A stretch of 64,000 nucleotides of DNA from VBDM01 sp035499735 (lineage in GTDB: Bacteria > Pseudomonadota > Gammaproteobacteria > Burkholderiales > SG8-39): NCBI GenBank assembly GCA_035499735.1, contig DATJYC010000031.1, positions 114,184 through 178,183 on the forward strand. Reading direction: 5' to 3'. Below the pieces are notes generated by a model. That model was not told where the DNA came from. It worked only from the letters and a program-made list of their open reading frames with translations, and searched no databases. Below are positions 9,009 through 18,237 of this stretch, one piece after another. Both the position numbers and the translations under genes were made by a program. Position 1 is the stretch's first letter. Every line of letters begins with the position of its first letter.

Positions 9009-9998
9009 ATGGTTCTAAGCCGTCCTCGTGCTTGCGCGCTCGCTCCGCTGCTGCTTGCGGCCGCGGCAATCTCGCCGGCGCCCGTTCCCGCGCAGGTCTT
9101 TCCCTCGCATTCGGTGAGGGTCGTGGTCCCGACCTCCCCGGGCGGCGCGACCGACGCCTTCGCGCGCGCCCTGGCTGCGCGGCTCTCCACCGACTGGGGG
9201 CAGCCGGTGGTTGTGGAGAATCGCGCGGGCGCGAACCAGATCCTCGGCGCCGACTACGTCTCCAAGTCCGCGCCCGACGGCTACACCCTGCTCGTCTCGG
9301 ACGCGTCCTCCTTCGTGATGAATCCGCACCTCTACAAGAACCTTCCCTACGACGGCGTGAACGGCTTCACGCCGATCACGGTGCTGGTGCGCTTTCCATG
9401 GGTGATCGCCGTGCATCCCTCGGTTCCGGCGACCACCTTCCAGGAGCTGGTCGCGTACGCGAAGGCGAACCCGGGCAAGCTCTCCTACGGCTCCTTCGGC
9501 CTGGGCTCCTCGGCGCACATCAGCGTCGACTACCTGAAGAACCTGCTGGGGATAGAGATCGTGCATGTCCCCTACAAGGGAGCGGCGCCGGCCGTCACCG
9601 ACCTGCTCTCCGGCCGCATACAGATGATGATGGTGACGCCGCTCCTGGTGGAGCCGCACGCGCGCGCCGGAAAGCTCAGGCTGGTCGCGGCCGCCACGGC
9701 GCAGCGCATTCCGGGGCTGCCCGACCTTCCCACGGTCGCGGAGTCCGGCGTGCCCGGCTACGAGGCCGGAACCTGGTTCGCCCTCCTGGGACCCCCGGCG
9801 ATGCCGCGCGAGACCGTCGCGAAGATATACGCCGACACGGCGAAGACGCTCGCCGACCCGGGATTCCGGGAGCAGTACGTGACGCGCCAGTGGTTCGAGG
9901 CCGTCGGCAACACGCCCGAGCAGTTCGCCGACTACCTGAAGTCCGAGTATGTGCGCTGGGGGCGCCTGATCAAGCTCTCGCGCGTGAGCGTGGAGTAG
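9009..9998 (+). CDS. Bug/TctC-type tripartite tricarboxylate binding protein
   Basis: 329 residues. Periplasmic solute receptor with a signal peptide ending near PVPAQ. Family landmarks: VRVVVPTSPGGATDAFAR, VVENRAGANQ, APDGYTLLV and VHVPYKGAAPAVTDLLSG, the last forming part of the carboxylate pocket. The ATG at 9009 gives a normal signal peptide; the frame is open from 8958. No TctA or TctB permease gene lies nearby. It is convergent with the MetE-like gene, whose stop is only 3 bases away. Confidence 0.9.
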   Translation: MVLSRPRACALAPLLLAAAAISPAPVPAQVFPSHSVRVVVPTSPGGATDAFARALAARLSTDWGQPVVVENRAGANQILGADYVSKSAPDGYTLLVSDASSFVMNPHLYKNLPYDGVNGFTPITVLVRFPWVIAVHPSVPATTFQELVAYAKANPGKLSYGSFGLGSSAHISVDYLKNLLGIEIVHVPYKGAAPAVTDLLSGRIQMMMVTPLLVEPHARAGKLRLVAAATAQRIPGLPDLPTVAESGVPGYEAGTWFALLGPPAMPRETVAKIYADTAKTLADPGFREQYVTRQWFEAVGNTPEQFADYLKSEYVRWGRLIKLSRVSVE

Positions 9999-10000
9999 GC

Positions 10001-11113
10001 TCAGCCGCCCCAGACCTCGCGCGCTGTCTCCACGACCAGCTCCAGTTTCCGCCACTGCTCGTCCTCGGTGAGCAGGTTGCCGTGGTGGGTGCTCGCGAAG
10101 CCGCACTGAGGGCTGATGCACAGATGCTCGAGCGGCAAGTAGCGCGACGCCTCGTCGATGCGTCTCTTCAGCTCGTCCTTGTCCTCCAGCACCGGAGTCT
10201 TGGTCGACACCAGGCCCAGCACGACCTTCTTCCCTTTCGGCACGAACCGCAACGGCTCGAAGCTCCCCGCGCGCTCGCTGTCGTACTCGAGGAACCAGCC
10301 GTCGACGTTCGTCTCCTGGAACACGGCGCGCGCCACCGGCTCGTAGCCTCCTGCGGCGAGCCAGGTGCTCTTCCAGTTGCCGCGGCAGGTGTGCATCACG
10401 ATCGTCATGCCGGCCGGCCGGTCGCCGACCGCAGCGTTCACCGCCCGCGCGTACATGTGTGGCAGCGCCTCGGGATCGTCGCCGCGCGCGCGGCAGCTCT
10501 CGCGGAACTTTTCGTCGCACAGGAAGGAGAAGCTGGTGTCGTCGATCTGCAGATAGGTGCAGCCCGCCGCCGCGAGGTCGCGGATCTCCTCGCGGTACAC
10601 CTGGCCCACGTCGCGCCACAGCTCTCCGAGGTCGGGATAGGCCTCGCGGCTGATTGCGGCGCGGCCGCCGCGGTGGTAGAGGATGGACGGCGAAGGCATG
10701 GTGAACTTCGGCGTGCGCTTCGCGACCGACTTCAGGTAGCGGAAATGATCGAGCATCAGCGGCCGCGTGCGCCGGACCCTGCGGCGCACCTGCGGCGTGT
10801 AGCGGGGGTCGTCCGAGCCCGCGAACTTGTAGGACTTCCGGTCGAGCTCGATCTCGACGCCGTCGATCTTCCCGAGGAAGTCGTGGTTCCACCAGCCGCG
10901 CCGGTACTCGCCGTCGGTGATGCTCCGCAGGCCGATCGCTTCCTGGCGCGCGACGGCGCGGCTGATGCAGCGGTCCTCGATCGCGCGCAGATCGTCAGCG
11001 GAAAGCTCGCCGCGCTCGACCCTGGCGCGCGCCTCCTTGATCTCGGGCGGCCTGAGCAGGCTGCCGACCTGGTCGGCGCGGAACGGAGGCCGCGCAGTCA
11101 CGTTGAGGGTCAC
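10001..11113 (-). CDS. MetE C-terminal-like (YxjG/YxjH-type) methyltransferase
   Basis: 370 residues, cobalamin-independent methionine synthase superfamily without the N-terminal MetE half; the length matches the YxjG/YxjH group. It opens FRADQVGSLLRPPEIKEAR and contains SITDGEYRRGWW. Zinc/thiol-binding residues are visible: His241 and Cys243 (MHTCRGN) and Cys337 (ISPQCGF). It may methylate homocysteine, or act on a catabolic methyl or thiol substrate as in epoxyalkane:CoM transferase relatives. The GTG start overlaps the hydrolase stop (GTGA), making it the third gene of a coupled three-gene operon. Confidence 0.82.
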   Translation of the reverse strand: MTLNVTARPPFRADQVGSLLRPPEIKEARARVERGELSADDLRAIEDRCISRAVARQEAIGLRSITDGEYRRGWWNHDFLGKIDGVEIELDRKSYKFAGSDDPRYTPQVRRRVRRTRPLMLDHFRYLKSVAKRTPKFTMPSPSILYHRGGRAAISREAYPDLGELWRDVGQVYREEIRDLAAAGCTYLQIDDTSFSFLCDEKFRESCRARGDDPEALPHMYARAVNAAVGDRPAGMTIVMHTCRGNWKSTWLAAGGYEPVARAVFQETNVDGWFLEYDSERAGSFEPLRFVPKGKKVVLGLVSTKTPVLEDKDELKRRIDEASRYLPLEHLCISPQCGFASTHHGNLLTEDEQWRKLELVVETAREVWGG

Positions 11114-11898
11114 GGATTGACCGCGAGCGTGCCCCAGTTGACCATGAAGCCCTCGGAGCGCTGCAGGAAGCTCGTGAGCACGGCGAGCACGCGCTCGGGC
11201 TGGTCGACCTCGATCGCGTGGGCCGCGTCCCAGACATAGACGAGATACGCGTGCGGCAGCCGGCTCTTCAGCAGCTGCACGCTTTCCCTCGGGATCATTC
11301 GGTCGGCCGTGCCGTGCAGGATGAGCGTCAGCTTGTCGATCGAGGGCACGAGGGCCAGCAGCTCCTCGTCGGTATCCTGCGCATAGCCGTAGTGCGGGAG
11401 CATCTTGCGGTTCGCGGCCTCCATGTCCGCGGGTTTCTCCTCCGGCGGCAGCTTCTCGGGATGCAGGAACAGCAGCTTGTGCAGCTCCGAAGCGTCCGCG
11501 GGGCGTCCGCCGTGGGCCTTCGGGCGGAAGCCAGCCGGGCATTCAAGGACGAGGTGGTCGACGAGCCCGGGCCGCTGCGCGGCGAGCCAGACGGCGAGGT
11601 AGGCGCCGAAGGAGCATCCGATCACGTCGCAGGGACCGCCGACCGTCTTCTCGACGAACTCGCCCGAGAGCGCTGCCAGCGCCTTCATCGACTTCACGGA
11701 AGGATGCGCCGGAGCGCCGTCGAAGCCGGGCGTGATCGGGACGAGCAGCTTGAAGGATTTCGCGAGCTCGTCAAGCACCTTGGTCCAGCGCACGCCGCCC
11801 GCCGGGTGCAGGTAGACGAGCGGCCGCCCTTCGCCCGCGGCGAAATAGCTGAGCTCGCCCGAGGAAAGAGCGATCCTGCTCGCTCGAGGCTGCGTCAT
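11110..11898 (-). CDS. Alpha/beta hydrolase
   Basis: 262 residues. Catalytic triad candidates: Ser in GCSFGAYLA (nucleophile elbow), Asp in ILHGTADRMIP, His in WDAAHAIEVDQPE. The oxyanion segment is LVYLHPAGG. The ATG at 11898 overlaps the TGA of the upstream LLM oxidoreductase by four bases (ATGA). Hydrolases of this type next to luciferase-like monooxygenases often open an ester or ring-cleavage product, but the substrate is unknown here. Confidence 0.87.
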   Translation of the reverse strand: MTQPRASRIALSSGELSYFAAGEGRPLVYLHPAGGVRWTKVLDELAKSFKLLVPITPGFDGAPAHPSVKSMKALAALSGEFVEKTVGGPCDVIGCSFGAYLAVWLAAQRPGLVDHLVLECPAGFRPKAHGGRPADASELHKLLFLHPEKLPPEEKPADMEAANRKMLPHYGYAQDTDEELLALVPSIDKLTLILHGTADRMIPRESVQLLKSRLPHAYLVYVWDAAHAIEVDQPERVLAVLTSFLQRSEGFMVNWGTLAVNP

Positions 11899-13019
11899 AG
11901 ATTCCGCACGTGCGGCAGCACGCGGTCGCGGAAGAGCTCCATGCCGCGCCGGATCACGTCGTCGGGGAGCGTGCCGACCTTCACCGTGAAATTGAACACG
12001 CCGTGGCCGAGCTCGCCGTGGACGCGCCTGATCTGCGCGACCACGGTCTCGGGGCTGCCGCAGAGCACAGTGCCGCGCTCGATCTGCTCGTCGAGCGTGA
12101 GGGTCCTGCGCTTGTCGAGCCGGCTCTTCCAGCGGTCGCGGCTCTCCTCGTTCTCGAAATAGCGGGTCTTCTGCAGCACGATGCGCTGCGAAGCCTGCAG
12201 GCCGCCCATCAGCACCTCGTCGAAGTACTTGAGCCCCTGGCCAAGCCAGCGGCGCGCGTCGGCGTCGGTCTCGGCGATGCAGGTGTGCATGCCGACGAGG
12301 ATGTTCTCGGGAGCCGGCTCCCAGCCGCTCGCCCTCGCCGCTTCGCGGTACACCCGGATGCACTCCTTGCCGCTCGGCAGGTCGGCGAGCAGCACCATGC
12401 CCATGGTGGCGCGCATCTCGGCGGCGAACCTCGCGGAATCGGCGTTGCTCGCCGAGATGACGAGCGGCGGGTGCGGCTTCTGCATCGGCTTGGGCCAGAT
12501 CGACACCTGGCGGTACTGGTAGTGCTTGCCCTCCCAGCCGAAAGGCTCGGGCTCGGTCCACGCCCTGAGTATCAGTTGCACCGCCTCGCGCTGCCGCTCC
12601 CAGGATTCCCCCGGCGGAATGTTGTAGGCGAGATATTCGTGCGGGATGCCGCGCATGAGGCCGGCGACCAGCCGGCCGCCGGTCATGCAGTCGAGCATCG
12701 CGTACTCCTCGGCGACCCGGATGGGATTGTTGAGCGGAACCAGATTGCCCGTGATCGCGATCTTGGCGCGCCGCGTGGAGTACGCCAGCGCGCCACCGAT
12801 GAGATTCGGATTGGCCATCATCCCGTAGGGACTGAAGTGGTGCTCGTTGCAGCCGATCCAGTCGAAGCCGCAGGAGTCCGCGTGGATCATGCTCTCGACG
12901 TAGGTGCGGTAGAGCGCGCTTGCCTTCGCAGGGTCGAAGTAGCGGTTGGGGAACGGCCACTCGTGCGATTCCAGCTCCAGATGCGTGTATGGCATCAGGT
13001 GGAAGAAGGAGAACTTCAA
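11895..13019 (-). CDS. LLM-class flavin-dependent oxidoreductase
   Basis: 374 residues, bacterial-luciferase-like TIM barrel that uses reduced FMN. Recognised by GCNEHHFSPYGMMANPNL, LVPLNNPIRVAEEYAMLDCM, SGGR-type LVAGLMRGIPHEY and PPLVISASNADSA. The start is taken as TTG at 13019 (KFSFFHLMPYTH), since the frame upstream is not family-like; a weak GCGGGGA lies ahead of it. First gene of a minus-strand trio (oxidoreductase, hydrolase, MetE-like enzyme) joined by 4-base overlaps. Probably a monooxygenase in a catabolic route. Confidence 0.87.
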   Translation of the reverse strand: MKFSFFHLMPYTHLELESHEWPFPNRYFDPAKASALYRTYVESMIHADSCGFDWIGCNEHHFSPYGMMANPNLIGGALAYSTRRAKIAITGNLVPLNNPIRVAEEYAMLDCMTGGRLVAGLMRGIPHEYLAYNIPPGESWERQREAVQLILRAWTEPEPFGWEGKHYQYRQVSIWPKPMQKPHPPLVISASNADSARFAAEMRATMGMVLLADLPSGKECIRVYREAARASGWEPAPENILVGMHTCIAETDADARRWLGQGLKYFDEVLMGGLQASQRIVLQKTRYFENEESRDRWKSRLDKRRTLTLDEQIERGTVLCGSPETVVAQIRRVHGELGHGVFNFTVKVGTLPDDVIRRGMELFRDRVLPHVRNL

Positions 13020-13129
13020 TGCGATCCCCGCTCGTGTTTGAGCGAGAGAATACAACACCAGAAGATGAATCGGACAGCTTCTCCGGCCGCGTTGGGCAGC
13101 CGCCCAAGCGAGCACCGACCCGGCAGTGC

Positions 13130-14350
13130 CTAGCGTCCCCTGCCGTTGCGCGATGCGAGGAGGGCGCGGTAGCGCTCTTCGAGGTCCCGCGCCTGGGCCT
13201 CCGACTTCAGCCGCTGGGTGACGTCGTCGACCACGGCGAGGCGCGCCGGCTTGCCGTCGAACTCGAGGTTGAAGGACACGATCTCGACGTCGATCGCCTC
13301 TCCGTTCTTCCTGCGGTGCCGCGCAGCCCGCTGCATGTAGGAGCGGCTCTGGTCCTGGAAATCCCGGAGGAGCTTGGCGATGTCCTCCGGATAGCGGAGC
13401 TGATCCGCGCTCATCGCGAGGAACTCCTCCCGCGTGTAGCCGTACTGGGCCACGGCCGCCTGGTTGACCGCCAGAAAGCGCAGGGTCTTGGCTTCGACCA
13501 CCCACATCGGGTGGGGATGGATGTCGAACAGCATCCGGTAGCGCTGCTCGCTCTCCTCGAGCGCCTTCTGCGCCTGTGCCTTGTCGGTGATGTCCTTGCC
13601 GATGCCGTGATACCCCTTGAAGCGCCCCTGCGCGTCGTAGATCGGCTCGCCTGTGACGCTGAGGTAGCGCGGCTCGCCCTTGCCGTCGGTGCTCACGTAC
13701 ACGAAATCCTCGAAGGGCTCGTGGCGCTCGAGCTTTTCGCGGTGCTGCTGCCAGACCTTCTCCGGGAGCGGTCCGACGCCGGGAAGCTCCCAGCGCGTCT
13801 TGCCGACGAAGAATTCCTGACCCAGGCCGCGTTTTTCCACGCCCGGCAGCTCGACGAAGCGGAAATTCTCGTCCTGAATCCAGTACCAGTCGGAGCCCAT
13901 CTCGACCATCCGGCGGAACCGGGCCTCGCTCGCCCGCAAGGCGTCCTCGGCCAGCTTGAGCTCGGTGATATCGTGGATCAGCGCGACGGAGCACTGCGGC
14001 GTCCGGGACTCGTCCCTGACCAGGATGCCGGTGATCCTCACCCAGACGGTCGAGCCGCTCTTGTGCAGGTAGCGCTTCTCGTAGACACGGGATTGGGACG
14101 TCGAGAGGAGCTCGCGCTGGAATTCCTCGGACGCCTTCCGGTCATCGGCGTGCGTGACTTCCTGGAACGACTTCTCCAGCAACTCCTGCTCTTCGTACCC
14201 GAGCAGGCGGCACAGCGCATCGTTCGCCCTGAGGAACCTGCCCTCGAGCGAGCCGACCGCCACGCCGACGGCGGTCTGCCCGAAAATCGAATAGAAGAGC
14301 ACCTCGCCGTCTGGTACAGCGATGCCATGGCGACGATCCGGCCCGTTCAT
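13130..14350 (-). CDS. Triple PAS-domain protein without output domain
   Basis: 406 residues with three PAS/PAC units at about 20-140, 145-270 and 275-390, each ending in a PAC strand (VALIHDITELKLAEDAL, GIGKDITDKAQAQKALEE, AVVDDVTQRLKSEAQARD). No histidine kinase, GGDEF, EAL or HTH follows. The protein stops at LEERYRALLASRNGRGR, the kind of linker that normally leads into another PAS or a kinase, so it may be truncated. ATG preceded by CCAAGGAAATCGC, a good ribosome site. No signal peptide or membrane segment is visible. Confidence 0.85.
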   Translation of the reverse strand: MNGPDRRHGIAVPDGEVLFYSIFGQTAVGVAVGSLEGRFLRANDALCRLLGYEEQELLEKSFQEVTHADDRKASEEFQRELLSTSQSRVYEKRYLHKSGSTVWVRITGILVRDESRTPQCSVALIHDITELKLAEDALRASEARFRRMVEMGSDWYWIQDENFRFVELPGVEKRGLGQEFFVGKTRWELPGVGPLPEKVWQQHREKLERHEPFEDFVYVSTDGKGEPRYLSVTGEPIYDAQGRFKGYHGIGKDITDKAQAQKALEESEQRYRMLFDIHPHPMWVVEAKTLRFLAVNQAAVAQYGYTREEFLAMSADQLRYPEDIAKLLRDFQDQSRSYMQRAARHRRKNGEAIDVEIVSFNLEFDGKPARLAVVDDVTQRLKSEAQARDLEERYRALLASRNGRGR

Positions 14351-14570
14351 GCGATTTCCTTGGACCCCCTCAAGGTATGGACGCGCCGCGCCTATCGCGC
14401 GCGCCGGCTCGTTGGCAGATTAGGGAAGCAAGTCTCGCACCGAGTGTGCCGTGGAACAATGAAATATGTTACAAAACAATGCCTACCGCCCTCGTGGGGG
14501 CCCCTAAGGACCCGCGAAGAAACGTTGGGTGGGCGGACAATTCTGTGCGATAGTTGACACGGGAACACCG

Positions 14571-15527
14571 ATGCGAACGCTGATCCTTTCGGCGTGGGCA
14601 GCGCTTTCGAGCGCCACCGCGCTCGCACAGGGCTACCCGGCAAAGCCTGTGCGCCTCGTGGTTCCGTTCGCCGCCGGCGGCGCGGTGGACACCGTGGCGC
14701 GCGCGCTCGGCCAGAAGCTCGGCGAGTCGTGGAAGCAGCCTGTCTTGGCCGACAACCGGCCTGGCGCCGGCGGCAATATCGCGGCCGACGCGGTCGCCAA
14801 GGCGGCCGCCGACGGCTACACCCTCCTGATCACGACGCAGGGTTTCGCCATCAGCCCCGGGCTGTACAAGAGACTGCCGTTCGACGCGACGCACGACTTC
14901 ACCCCGGTGACGCAGCTGACCTCGTCGTTCCTCGTCCTCGTCTGCAGCCCGCAGCTGCCGGCGCATTCGATCCGCGAGCTGATCGCGCTCGCCAAGTCGA
15001 GGCCCGGCGCCATCAATTACGGCTCGACCGGCGTCGGCGCGCCGCCCCACCTCCTGGGCGAGCTGCTCAAGAGCGCGGCAAGCGTGGACATGCTGCACGT
15101 CCCGTACAAGGGCGATGCGCCACTCACCCAGGCACTGCTCGCCGGCGAGGTGCAAGCGGCGTTCATGCCGCTCGGCGGCGTGCTGCCGCACATCAAGTCG
15201 GGACGCCTGCGCGCGCTCGGAGTCAGCGGCGGGGCGCGATCGGGGACGATGCCCGATGTCCCCACATTTGCGGAAGCCGGCCTGCCGTTCGAGTTCACCG
15301 GCTGGCTGGGGATCTTCGCCCCCGCGGGCACTCCGCGCGTGCTCGCGGCGCAGATTCAGCGGGACATCTCCAAGGCGATCGTGACGCCGGATCTGCTCGA
15401 GCGCTGGCCGGCCTGGGGCTACGAGCCGGTTGGCAACTCCCCCGAGGAGTTCGCCGCCAAGGTCGCTTCGGACACAGCGATGTACTCCAGGGTAATCCGC
15501 GAGGCGGGCATCCCGCTGCAGGACTAG
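14571..15527 (+). CDS. Bug/TctC-type binding protein
   Basis: 318 residues, signal peptide ending at TALAQG, then YPAKPVRLVVPFAAGGAVDT, ADNRPGAGGNIAAD, AADGYTLLIT and LHVPYKGDAPLTQAL. The ATG at 14571 gives a compact signal peptide; the longer open frame from 14529 does not improve it. It is preceded by 220 bp of sequence that separates it from the divergent PAS gene and holds no other recognisable feature. It ends in a 4-bp tail overlap with the convergent S1/P1 nuclease. Confidence 0.9.
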   Translation: MRTLILSAWAALSSATALAQGYPAKPVRLVVPFAAGGAVDTVARALGQKLGESWKQPVLADNRPGAGGNIAADAVAKAAADGYTLLITTQGFAISPGLYKRLPFDATHDFTPVTQLTSSFLVLVCSPQLPAHSIRELIALAKSRPGAINYGSTGVGAPPHLLGELLKSAASVDMLHVPYKGDAPLTQALLAGEVQAAFMPLGGVLPHIKSGRLRALGVSGGARSGTMPDVPTFAEAGLPFEFTGWLGIFAPAGTPRVLAAQIQRDISKAIVTPDLLERWPAWGYEPVGNSPEEFAAKVASDTAMYSRVIREAGIPLQD

Positions 15528-16405
15528 GGGGTTCCCTCTTTTCCGAGAGCCTCGTTCAGGATTCGCGCGAGGCGCACGCCCGCCTTCCTGATCTGCCTCT
15601 CGGCCACCGGAGCCGCAACCGCGTAGTAGGCCTCGCCGAGCTCGATCACGCCCGAGATCCGCTCGCCGCAGGACACCAGCAGCGGTGGGTAGACCCGCTC
15701 GCGAGCCAGCTCGTGGCTTTCGGCGACCCAGTCGGGAACCGAGCCCTGCTCCCAGGCCTTGCGGTCGGCTTCCGCGATGGGCGCCGAAACGAGGGCACGC
15801 TCCCCGCCGCGCTCCGCGGTCAGCCGGCTCAGCAGCTGCACGTCCCAGACGGCGTGCAGATTGAGGCTGCCATAGGGCGGGTTGTCGCGCTGGCCAAAGA
15901 ACGATACCTGCACGAGGTTGCCGCCGCGGTCGCGGTGGTCGGCGGCATGCAGAGGCTGATGGATATCGCCGACCAGGTGGACGACCCATTTCAGCGCCTC
16001 GTTCCTCGCGCGCGGCCTCGCCTGCGCGTCGCGAAGCACGTCGATCTGGCGCGCGAGCTGTGCCGAGGCGCAGCGGCCGTTGCGGCAATATTTCGAGTAA
16101 TCCGCGCTGCCGCAAAGCGAGACATCGTCATAGTGCCACGATGCGCGGCGCTTGCCCCAGGGAAAATCCTTGATCTCGTCGGCCCAGTTCGCCACTTCGC
16201 CGAGGGTGCGCCGACCGGAAGGCTCACCGTCGGCGAGACGGTCGTACCTTAGCAATTCGGACACCTGGGCCTGCGCCTCCGGGCTCAGGTACCTCGCCGC
16301 GATGTCGCCCACCATGCGGTGGCCCTGCGGCCCCCAGGCGAGGGCCGGCCCCGAGAAGGCGAGGAAGAGTGTCCAGGTCCAGGGCGCCGCGCGGGTCCGC
16401 TTCAC
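15524..16405 (-). CDS. S1/P1 family zinc nuclease
   Basis: 293 residues. Exported trinuclear-zinc phosphodiesterase that degrades single-stranded nucleic acids and removes 3' phosphates. Cleavage after ALA at residue 23 exposes Trp24 as the mature N-terminus, as the family requires. All ligands are present: W24, H29 (WGPQGH), D76 (ANWADE), H91 (SWHYDD), H143 and D147 (VHLVGD), H153, H184 and D188 (NLHAVWD). The GTG start overlaps the stop of the upstream Bug gene (GTGA), so the nuclease is co-translated with a solute receptor. Confidence 0.93.
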   Translation of the reverse strand: MKRTRAAPWTWTLFLAFSGPALAWGPQGHRMVGDIAARYLSPEAQAQVSELLRYDRLADGEPSGRRTLGEVANWADEIKDFPWGKRRASWHYDDVSLCGSADYSKYCRNGRCASAQLARQIDVLRDAQARPRARNEALKWVVHLVGDIHQPLHAADHRDRGGNLVQVSFFGQRDNPPYGSLNLHAVWDVQLLSRLTAERGGERALVSAPIAEADRKAWEQGSVPDWVAESHELARERVYPPLLVSCGERISGVIELGEAYYAVAAPVAERQIRKAGVRLARILNEALGKEGTP

Positions 16406-17361
16406 TGCGGCTTGAATCCGATATCGCGCGCGAGCTTGCCGTATTTGGCGTAATCGCTGCGGATGATCTCTCCGAAGTACTCCGGCGACTCGGTGACGAT
16501 GATCAAGCCTGCCGCGACCATCTTGTCGGAGACGTCGGGCAGCCTCATCGCGCGATTGATTTCCGCGTTCAGCACCCCGACGATCTCGCGCGGGGTGCCC
16601 GCGGGAGCGACGTAGCCGAACCAGCCGCGCGAATCGTATCCGGGAACGGCGTCGGCGAAGATCGGCAGCTCGGGCTTGTTCGGCACCGGCACCGGGTTGG
16701 TCACCGCGATGAGCCGCAGCCGGCCGGAAAGCACGTGCGGCGAAAGGCTGGTGTACGCGCCGATGCCGAGCTGCACCTGCCCTCCCATGACGTCGGTGGC
16801 GATCTGGGTCGCGCCCTTGTAGGGGATATGCTGGAAGGTGAAGCCGCCCATCATCGCCAGGTTCTCGAACGCGAGGTGCGGGAATCCGCCCTCGCCGTTG
16901 GTGGCAAGGGTAAGCCTTCCCGGGTTGGCCTTGGCCCAGGCGACCATCTCTGCGGCCGTCTTGAAGGGCAGGTTCGGATTCGCCACTACGGCGAGGTAGT
17001 TCGTCGCGATCACCGCGATCGGCACGAAGTCCTTCAGGGGATCGTAGGGAATCTTCTTGTAGGTATGCGGGGCGACGACGAGATTGCCGCCCTGACCGAC
17101 TCCAATGGTGTAGCCGTCCGCGGCCGAGTTCTTGAGAACCTCCATGCCGATCTGGCCGCTGGCGCCGGGACGGTTCTCGACCACCATTTGCTGCCCGAGG
17201 CGATCGGATACCTTCGGCCCGATGAGGCGCGCCAGGATGTCGGCGGCGTCGCCGGGCGGGTAGGGAACGATGACCTTGATCGGCCGGGTCGGGTAGGTCT
17301 GCGCCGCAGCGGTACCGGCAAGCGCCATCAGCGCAAGGCAAAATACGCGAAGCAGTCTCAT
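16402..17361 (-). CDS. Bug/TctC-type binding protein
   Basis: 319 residues, signal peptide MRLLRVFCLALMALAGTAAA, then PIKVIVPYPPGDAADILAR, VENRPGASGQIG and FQHIPYKGATQIATDVMGG. The ATG at 17361 has AGGGGAG nine bases ahead; the frame continues to 17388 without a better start. Lies 28 bp downstream of an alpha/beta hydrolase and upstream of the S1/P1 nuclease in one minus-strand run. Compared with the other copies it has GDAAD where they carry GG(A/P)xD after the first strand. Confidence 0.9.
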   Translation of the reverse strand: MRLLRVFCLALMALAGTAAAQTYPTRPIKVIVPYPPGDAADILARLIGPKVSDRLGQQMVVENRPGASGQIGMEVLKNSAADGYTIGVGQGGNLVVAPHTYKKIPYDPLKDFVPIAVIATNYLAVVANPNLPFKTAAEMVAWAKANPGRLTLATNGEGGFPHLAFENLAMMGGFTFQHIPYKGATQIATDVMGGQVQLGIGAYTSLSPHVLSGRLRLIAVTNPVPVPNKPELPIFADAVPGYDSRGWFGYVAPAGTPREIVGVLNAEINRAMRLPDVSDKMVAAGLIIVTESPEYFGEIIRSDYAKYGKLARDIGFKPQ

Positions 17362-17389
17362 GACTCTCGTCTCCCCTTGTGGGTCCATT

Positions 17390-18232
17390 CTAAGGCCGCG
17401 AGGTCGAAAGGTGCAGTGCCCCGCGGAGCCACGTCGCGACCAGCGCGGCCACCGCGTCCTCCCGCCCGTTGTAGAAGTGGTCGCAATCGGGGACGATCTC
17501 GACGGTACAGGGGCCGCCGGATCGCTCCCGGAAATCCTCCGCGGGATACGCGTCGCGCGGCTCCTGGTCGCCGCGCACGAAAAGCGAAGGGCACTTCACC
17601 CTGGGCGCCAGCTCGAGCGTGTCGGGCGTCTCGGTGAGGCGGTCGAGAAAGCTCTCCGCGCTGATCGCGTACCACCAGCCCGGCATCAGCATCAGGTCGC
17701 GCCCGCGGCCCGCCTGCACCATCTCGCTCGCCCGCGCGGCGAACTCCTCGACCCGGTCGCCGACCATGAGGCCGCTCTTCCCGCCCCGCTGGACGATATC
17801 CCTCCCGCCGCCGTGCGCGGAAAGCAGCACCAGCGCCGGCGTTCCCGGGTGATCGGCGGCATGCCGCACCGCGAGCATGCCACCGTTGGAGTGGCCGATC
17901 ACCGCCGGCGCCTCGAAGCCGCGCGCAGCGAGCCAGCGCGCCGCAACCCGGTTGTCCTCCACGCCCTGCCTTGCCGTCTGAAACGCCGCGCCCTCGGCGT
18001 CCCGGCTCGATCGCGTGCTCAGGATGTCGTGGCCGCGCCGGTTGAACGCGAGACAGGCGAGCCCCAGACCGGTGAGCACGGGCGGGAGGAAGCGCATCGG
18101 CCCCACATAGAAGTTCATGGCGTTGCCGTGAAACAGAAGCGCCGCGCCTCTCGCTCCTCCGCTCTCGGGCTCGTAATACAGCCCGTCGAGCGGCGTGGTG
18201 CCGGTGGGGATGGAGACCAGCTCCGCGCGCAT
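17390..18232 (-). CDS. Alpha/beta hydrolase
   Basis: 280 residues. Nucleophile Ser in IGHSNGGMLAV, oxyanion loop ALLFHGNAMNF, acid in LFVRGDQEPRD, His in DCDHFYNGRED. The ending resembles small esterases that process short esters or amides. Lies just after the CocE/NonD-like hydrolase on the same strand (5 bp gap), so two hydrolases, a protein kinase, a Bug receptor and a nuclease form one collinear run. Specific substrate unknown. Confidence 0.85.
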   Translation of the reverse strand: MRAELVSIPTGTTPLDGLYYEPESGGARGAALLFHGNAMNFYVGPMRFLPPVLTGLGLACLAFNRRGHDILSTRSSRDAEGAAFQTARQGVEDNRVAARWLAARGFEAPAVIGHSNGGMLAVRHAADHPGTPALVLLSAHGGGRDIVQRGGKSGLMVGDRVEEFAARASEMVQAGRGRDLMLMPGWWYAISAESFLDRLTETPDTLELAPRVKCPSLFVRGDQEPRDAYPAEDFRERSGGPCTVEIVPDCDHFYNGREDAVAALVATWLRGALHLSTSRP

Positions 18233-18237
18233 TGCGG

